Source: Leptolyngbya sp. Cla-17 (GTDB lineage Bacteria > Cyanobacteriota > Cyanobacteriia > Leptolyngbyales > Leptolyngbyaceae). From it: a DNA stretch of 64,000 bases. Positions 61,001-64,000 of this stretch are shown here, one piece after another. Position 1 is the first letter of the stretch. Each line of letters starts with the position of its first letter. A model generated the notes under the pieces. The model had not been told where the DNA came from. It was given only the letters and a program-made list of their open reading frames with translations, and made no database searches. The stretch covers positions 682,001-746,000 of the forward strand of contig NZ_JAEVYN010000001.1 of the NCBI RefSeq assembly GCF_016807185.1. Reading direction: 5' to 3'. Made by a program: the position numbers and the translations under genes.

Positions 61001-61832
61001 AGGTGCCAGCAACTCCAGGAACTTGCGCCTGTACACCCAGTTTTCCTTCTGTTCCCACTTCCCGCGCCACCCGCGTTACCTCAGAAGCAAAGGAATTCAA
61101 CTGATCCACCATGATATTGATGGTGCTTTTCAGGTCAAGAATTTCGCCTTTGACATCCACCGTAATTTTCTTAGACAGGTCGCCGTTTGCCACAGCGGTT
61201 GTCACTTCGGCAATATTCCGCACCTGTGCTGTCAGGTTCCCCGCCATCGAGTTCACGTTATCGGTCAAATCTTTCCAGGTTCCAGCAACCCCTTTTACTT
61301 CCGCCTGCACGCCCAGTTTTCCTTCTGTTCCCACTTCCCGCGCCACCCGCGTTACTTCTGAAGCGAAGGACTGAAGCTGAGACACCATCGTGTTGACGAT
61401 TTGTGCTGTTTGCAGAAACTCCCCTTGCAGCGATCTCCCTTCAATCTCCGTGGCGATCGCTTGCGACAGGTCACCATTTGCCACGGAGCGGATCACCCGC
61501 GTGATCGCCGCCATCGGCTGCACTAAATCCACAATCAGCGTGTTGATTGATCCTTCACAGGCTTTCCACGATCCTTTTGCTCCACCCAATGAAGCCCGTT
61601 CATTCGTCTTACCCTCTTTCCCCACCACAGTACTGATCCGCTCTAGCTCCGTCGCAATCTGCTCGTTCTTATCAATAATGTCGTTAAGCGTGTCGGCAAC
61701 TTTTCCTGCGATACCCGTCTGATCAAACGGCATTCGCACTGAGAAGTTTCCTTTCTTCACTTCGGTCAAAACTTTAAGCAGTTGCTTCAGGTCAAAGCTA
61801 TCGGTCTCAGCGAGGGTTTGAGCGGTTGTCAT
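55077..61832 (-). CDS. Giant HAMP-array hybrid histidine kinase (2251 aa)
   Basis: The chain has an N-terminal HAMP region (1-157), twelve HAMP-type units of 92 residues (about 158-1261), a GAF domain (about 1300-1450), a long coiled coil, HisKA (FLANMSHELRTPLNSLL, about 1545), HATPase (LLANAFKFT, GTGLGLSISREI) and three receivers (about 1850, 1980 and 2120-2240; MLDIRLPVLDG, VLDLLLPDAKD and LMDIMMPGMDG). No membrane helix is seen. Such arrays resemble fungal group III (Nik1) kinases, where poly-HAMP tracts sense osmotic or other stress. A low-complexity stretch near 1772-1789 comes from a heptamer repeat. It is upstream of the other hybrid kinase. Confidence 0.93.
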   Translation of the reverse strand: MTTAQTLAETDSFDLKQLLKVLTEVKKGNFSVRMPFDQTGIAGKVADTLNDIIDKNEQIATELERISTVVGKEGKTNERASLGGAKGSWKACEGSINTLIVDLVQPMAAITRVIRSVANGDLSQAIATEIEGRSLQGEFLQTAQIVNTMVSQLQSFASEVTRVAREVGTEGKLGVQAEVKGVAGTWKDLTDNVNSMAGNLTAQVRNIAEVTTAVANGDLSKKITVDVKGEILDLKSTINIMVDQLNSFASEVTRVAREVGTEGKLGVQAQVPGVAGTWKDLTDSVNSMAGNLTAQVRNIAEVTTAVANGDLSKKITVDVKGEILDLKSTINTMVDQLNSFASEVTRVAREVGAEGKLGGQAEVRGVAGTWKDLTDSVNFMAGNLTGQVRNIAEVATAIANGDLSRKITVDVKGEILELKNTVNTMVDQLNSFASEVTRVAREVGTEGKLGVQAEVKGVAGTWKDLTDNVNLMAGNLTGQVRNIAEVATAIANGDLSRKITVDVKGEILELKNTVNTMVDQLNSFASEVTRVAREVGADGKLGGQAQVRGVAGTWKDLTDSVNFMAGSLTAQVRNIAEVTTAVANGDLSKKITVDVKGEILDLKSTINIMVDQLNSFASEVTRVAREVGTEGKLGVQAEVRGVAGTWKDLTDSVNSMAGNLTAQVRNIADVTTAVANGDLSKKITVDVKGEILELKNTINTMVDQLSSFASEVTRVAREVGTEGKLGVQAQVPGVAGTWKDLTDNVNSMAGNLTGQVRNIAEVATAIANGDLSKKITVQVKGEIFELKNTINIMVDQLSSFASEVTRVAREVGAEGKLGVQADVRGVAGTWKDLTDSVNFMAGSLTAQVRNIAAVTTAVANGDLSKKITVDVKGEILELKNTVNTMVDQLNSFASEVTRVAREVGAEGKLGVQAEVGGVAGTWKDLTDSVNFMAGSLTAQVRNIAEVTTAVANGDLSKKITVDVKGEILDLKSTINIMVDQLNSFASEVTRVAREVGTEGKLGVQAQVSGVAGTWKDLTDSVNSMAGNLTAQVRNIAEVSTAIANGDLSKKITVDVRGEIFELKNTVNTMVDQLSSFASEVTRVAREVGTEGKLGGQAQVIGVAGIWKDLTDNVNSMAGNLTAQVRGIAKVVTAVANGNLKQKLMLDAKGEIETLADTINEMIDTLATFADQVTTVAREVGIEGKLGGQAKVPGASGTWRDLTDNVNELAANLTTQVRAIAEVATAVTKGDLTRVIAVEAQGEVAILKDNVNQMIANLRETTQKNIEQDWLKTNLAKFTRMLQGQRDLETVSKLILSELAPLVSAQHGVFYLLETSEIHPPFLKLLSTYAYRERKNLANRFYLGEGLVGQCALEKERILVTEVPHDYIKVNSGLGEASPMNVVVLPVLFEGQVTAVVELASFNRFNDIHLTFFDQLTESIAIVLNTIAASMRTEELLKQSQSLAEEMQGQQTELTDTNRRLEQQAQSLKASEDLLKSQQEQLQQTNEELQEKAELLATQNSEVERKNSEIEQARLSLEEKAEQLALTSKYKSEFLANMSHELRTPLNSLLILARLLSDNTESNLTHKQVEYSQTIYSAGNDLLGLINDILDLAKIESGTISVDAEPILFADLQVHLERTFRQIAVDRKLDFHMRFSEQLPRTLYTDAKRLQQVLKNLLANAFKFTERGQVELEISVVTQGWSLEKARLNQADQVIAFAVIDTGIGIAPEKQQIIFEAFQQEDGTTSRRYGGTGLGLSISREIAQLLGGEIRLTSELGQGSTFTLYLPLTYVDRQENGETGRREGRETRRIIPVETRRAPISNGSTAQSVSSTIALHPTEVASPTPSLGSRAAIPVTATQVGTFSADPTLEDDRVSIQPNDRSLLIIEDDVNFARILLDLSREHGFKGLVATRGDVGLQMAREFQPSAIMLDIRLPVLDGWTVLNYLKHDPATRHIPVHIMTVEDGQDRSLRQGAIAYLQKPVSSESLLNALASMKEFVERLVKSLLVVEDDDQQRQSIVELIGDSDVSITAVATAAETLAAIRAKQFDCVVLDLLLPDAKDFELLEQIKREPNLGRLPIIVYTGKELTVQEETELHRLSDILILKDARSPERLLDETSLFLHRIQANLPDRQRLVLEQLRRNDPILTDKKVLIVDDDVRNIFALTSLLERQQMQILYAESGRDGINILQANPDIDVVLMDIMMPGMDGYETMGAIRQISQFADLPMIALTAKAMKGDREKCLEAGATDYITKPVEMEQLLSLLRVWLSRSRD
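56470..56520 (-). repeat. Heptamer repeat in frame inside the giant kinase gene
   Basis: Degenerate 7-bp units (on the minus strand GGGGAGA, CAGGCAG, ACGGGAA, GGCCGGG, AGACGCG) encode ENGETGRREGRETRR, a charged linker between the HATPase and the first receiver, where insertion is tolerated. Confidence 0.55.
58049..61361 (-). repeat. Twelve tandem 276-bp DNA repeats (HAMP units)
   Basis: Each unit encodes 92 residues from SEVTRVAREVG through GVAGTWKDLTD and VRNIAEVTTAVANGDL to TMVDQLNSF. Units 1-10 are very similar at DNA level; units 11 and 12 diverge. Alternation of ITVDVKGEILDLKS and ITVDVKGEILELKN types suggests unequal exchange or gene conversion. Short-read assembly could collapse it, so the copy number is uncertain. 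Confidence 0.85.
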
Positions 61833-62209
61833 AAACTTCTACGGCTGCTTTTGGTGAGGAGGATGATTAAAGGATGACGCTTGAGATAGTGAGGTAGTAA
61901 GTTTCTGCGACGAAAGGCTTTCCAAAGGACAAACATACCTCCCCTACGGATCATCTACCGCAAAGGATAGAATCGGCTTCATACCTTGGACAGAAGACTA
62001 AATTTTCATAGATCAGTCCAAAGAGAGATGTCAGCACAGCGGCTTTAACCCACTTTAAGTAGGCTAGCTATTATGCTTAGATTTACACAATAGTTGCTTG
62101 CAAGCTGTATAGCGAGTAGCTGACAATGGATGTGATTGCCTTTCCGGCTGCCAGTTAACTATTGCTATGCCAGCCTCTCTACTATCTCACCTTCTAACAC
62201 GCAATTCCC
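61833..62209. other. Divergent intergenic region
   Basis: About 375 bases between the giant kinase and a small plus-strand gene. No coding frame or recognisable RNA is seen; it must contain the kinase operon promoter, which I cannot place by eye. Confidence 0.5.
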
Positions 62210-62542
62210 TTGAACGATCAATCCTTACCTAATGAATCGAGTCAGTCGGGAATCAATTTACCCCAACTGGTTGAGGCTGTAGTTCAAGCTGTAACAAAAG
62301 TCGGTGAAAGCCGGAACTTAGAGACTGCCTTAGCCATTCGAGATGAAATCCGGCGCTTACCAAACGATCTCGTCACAGAGGTTTTGAATCAACTGATTCT
62401 AAGATTGATTTTTATTGATCCATTGCTGTGTCGTTGGTTTGTGCTAGATGTGTTTTTGTATGATGCTGATCCAGATGCAAAAGCTGATGTTGCCGAGCGA
62501 ATTAATGTATTGATGGCAGATTTGCGATCGCAGCAAAAATGA
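62210..62542 (+). CDS. Hypothetical protein (110 aa)
   Basis: A 110-residue soluble helical protein with TTG start at 62210. It has a hydrophobic LNQLILRLIFIDPLLCRWFV segment, followed by LDVFLYDADPDAKADVAERINV. The hydrophobic centre is part of a helix bundle rather than a clear membrane helix. No known family is recognised and no Shine-Dalgarno is clear. Internal ATG codons do not give a better start. Confidence 0.5.
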   Translation: MNDQSLPNESSQSGINLPQLVEAVVQAVTKVGESRNLETALAIRDEIRRLPNDLVTEVLNQLILRLIFIDPLLCRWFVLDVFLYDADPDAKADVAERINVLMADLRSQQK

Positions 62543-62618
62543 TTTTTTTGTCCATTAGTCCAAGCTTTTTTTGCTTATTCAAAGTTGTGAATGAGTAATC
62601 AATGCAGGGCTGTTTGGG

Positions 62619-62960
62619 TCAAACAGATTGATTCATGTTCATCCGTTTAAGATGCTCTTGTCCCCACTCACACAGGGGTTGAAAGACGGGTATAAGGGTT
62701 CGGCCGTAGCTTGTGAAGGCATACTCAACCTTTGGAGGCATGGCTGATAAAGTCGTGCGGCTAATGATGGTGTCTTTTTCGAGTTCCTTAAGTTGCTGAA
62801 TCAGCATTTTCTCGCTAATTTCAGGCATTAACCGTCTTAACTCGCTGTAGCGTTTTCCGCCATCTTTAAGATGCCACAAAATTAAAAGCTTCCATTTGCC
62901 GCCCAATACGCTAAGAGTCATTTGCACAAAGGATGTGCCGTCGGTTTGATCTGATTGCAT
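62619..62960 (-). CDS. HxlR-family transcriptional regulator
   Basis: A 113-residue winged-helix regulator: LSVLGGKWKLLILWHLKDGGKRYSEL (the classic HxlR G-K-W motif), RRLMPEISEKMLIQQLKELE as recognition helix, and the wing SAMPPKVEYAFTSYGRTLIPV. HxlR proteins often respond to electrophiles or redox stress and control adjacent oxidoreductases. It is divergent from an SDR remnant and an SDR gene. The intergenic stretch at about 63003-63035 (AAGTAAGTACTTCCC, AAAAAGTTAGTAGGAG) has short TTAGTA/AAGTA-type repeats that could be its operator. Confidence 0.9.
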   Translation of the reverse strand: MQSDQTDGTSFVQMTLSVLGGKWKLLILWHLKDGGKRYSELRRLMPEISEKMLIQQLKELEKDTIISRTTLSAMPPKVEYAFTSYGRTLIPVFQPLCEWGQEHLKRMNMNQSV

Positions 62961-63083
62961 CAGAATCGCTTCTTTCGTGAGCCTACATTGACCTTACAAA
63001 AAAGTAAGTACTTCCCAAAAAGTTAGTAGGAGTATACCTTAATGGTTAGTAATTATTTCCAGTTTTGATCGGGAGGCAAGGCA

Positions 63084-63260
63084 ATGTCAGCGTTGGCTGG
63101 CAAAGTAGCACTTGTTAGCAGGAGCATCGCGAGCGATCGCTGAACGGTTGGGGCGTGCTCGTGCAAATGTGGCTATTACCTACTCTGGCAACCAAGATAA
63201 GGCAGAGCGATTGTCGAGACGCTTAGAAGTAGTGAAGTAGAAGCAATCGCAGTTTAATCA
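63084..63260 (+). pseudogene. Decayed short-chain dehydrogenase (frameshifted)
   Basis: The ATG at 63084 has GGGAGGCAAGG upstream. The start reads MSALAGKVALV, typical of SDR, then a one-base-type frameshift breaks the T-G-x3-G-x-G motif: SRSIASDR followed by a stop. In another frame the text continues as AERLGRARANVAITYSGNQDKAERL, which matches SDR N-terminal sequence, until stops near 63240. The catalytic half is missing. So it is a pseudogene, truncated upstream of the intact SDR gene. Confidence 0.75.
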
Positions 63261-63340
63261 GATCTGAACAATATCGAAAGTCAATGGGTGAATGGCTAGA
63301 TCATTCAGATGAACGGCGGCATTTTATAGAGGAGGAAAAG

Positions 63341-64000
63341 ATGGAAATTGCGAATTCAATTGCGCTTGTGACAGGAGCCAACGGAGGCTTAGGTCAATAT
63401 TATATGGAGGCGCTGCGATCGCGCGGTGCTGCCAAAATTTATGCGGCGGCTCGTAATCCCAATTCGCTAGCCGACCTGGTAGCCACTGATCCCAACATCA
63501 TTATTCCGGTTGCTCTCGACATCACCAACGAACAATCAGTCAACCAAGCCGCGTTGTTGTGCCAAGACGTAACCCTGCTGATCAATAACGCTGGGGTTGG
63601 ATTCAATCAAGGGCTAATCGCCGCGCCTGATTTATCCCATGCCCGCATGGAAATAGACGTGAACTATTTTGGCACGTTGATGATGTGCCGTGCCTTTGCA
63701 TCGGTGCTGAAACAAAATGGCGGCGGGGCAATGATCAATATGGTGTCCATGGTGGCGCGCGTCAATCTTCCTTTCAACGGCAGCTACAGTGCTTCTAAAG
63801 CAGCGACCCTGTCGCTCACCCAGGGAGTGCGAGCAGAGCTAGCGGCACAAGGAACGCTAGTCATCGCGGTCTTGCCTGCGACCATTGATATTGGCATGGG
63901 CAAAGCTTATCCTGAACCGAAAGTGTCGCCTGAAGAAGTAGTCAGCGAGGCATTACAAGCCGCGATCGAGGGGGTTGAAGATGTTTACCCCGGTGAGCAG
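63341..64000 (+). CDS. SDR-family oxidoreductase, cut by the right window edge
   Basis: The frame opens at the ATG at 63341, with GGAGGAAAAG directly upstream, and is still open at 64000 (220 codons). It has VTGANGGLGQYYMEALRSRG (cofactor motif), INNAGVGFNQG (N-N-A-G), the catalytic Ser in MVSMVARVNLPFNG and Tyr-x3-Lys in GSYSASKAATLSLTQ. It is an NAD(P)H-dependent oxidoreductase of unknown substrate. The gene lies beside the pseudogene and the divergent HxlR regulator, so it is probably in that regulator's regulon. The C-terminus is outside the window. Confidence 0.9.
   Translation, partial: MEIANSIALVTGANGGLGQYYMEALRSRGAAKIYAAARNPNSLADLVATDPNIIIPVALDITNEQSVNQAALLCQDVTLLINNAGVGFNQGLIAAPDLSHARMEIDVNYFGTLMMCRAFASVLKQNGGGAMINMVSMVARVNLPFNGSYSASKAATLSLTQGVRAELAAQGTLVIAVLPATIDIGMGKAYPEPKVSPEEVVSEALQAAIEGVEDVYPGEQ

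Noticed and set aside
58049..61374. A ladder of plus-strand frames of about 88 codons opposite the giant kinase
   Set aside because: They recur every 276 bp because the HAMP DNA repeat is open on the other strand; they are shadows of one repeat with no ribosome-binding sites.

Overview
The window comes from a filamentous cyanobacterium. The evidence is a 5'-truncated-at-edge view of hetR (amino-terminal 183 codons, left edge), very frequent GCGATCGC (HIP1-like) octamers, two carotenoid-cleaving oxygenases, cyanobacterial families such as DUF3598, and many multidomain phospho-signalling proteins. No rRNA, photosystem gene or phage module is present; one tRNA gene (Val, GAC) is seen.

Layout. 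1-3.6 kb: hetR, an HD-GYP response regulator and an extended SDR. 3.8-4.5 kb: an intact tRNA-Val followed by the relic of a type V-K CRISPR-associated transposon (CAST). It has two direct copies of a TGTACA-type transposon end, each followed by a short guide whose spacer matches the tRNA gene, and a three-repeat CRISPR remnant between them. No cas12k, tnsB, tnsC or tniQ is in the window. 4.5-12.6 kb: an orphan small gene, a RecB/RNase H-like nuclease, rodZ, ftsX and secreted proteins. 12.6-24.9 kb: two nucleoside-type ABC permeases, an alpha-amylase homologue lacking catalytic residues, M28 peptidase, PhzF, PadR divergent from an apocarotenoid oxygenase, a Ser/Thr kinase and anmK. 24.9-38 kb: a multi-GAF sensor kinase, a BT1-family transporter plus a second carotenoid oxygenase, a three-gene glycosyltransferase cluster, a Rieske oxygenase and cysE. 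38-53 kb: an Hpt / RsbW-like / RsbU-like partner-switching group, a pentameric ligand-gated channel homologue, pbpC, an aldehyde dehydrogenase, a second Ser/Thr kinase, an amidohydrolase, a WG-repeat protein and an MFS exporter. 53-62 kb: two hybrid histidine kinases, one of 2251 residues with twelve near-identical 92-residue HAMP units. 62-64 kb: HxlR regulator, a decayed SDR and an intact SDR cut by the right edge.

The strongest unusual signal is the CAST relic. An 18-nt spacer on the minus strand is identical to the tRNA-Val gene at 3825-3842. The protospacer is preceded by GTT, a GTN PAM, and the transposon end begins exactly 60 bp downstream of that PAM, just past the tRNA. This is the geometry known for RNA-guided homing of V-K CASTs into tRNA genes, so target, guide and insertion product all lie within about 600 bp. 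A second theme is heptamer short tandem repeats: they lie between genes and also in frame inside anmK, pbpC and the giant histidine kinase.
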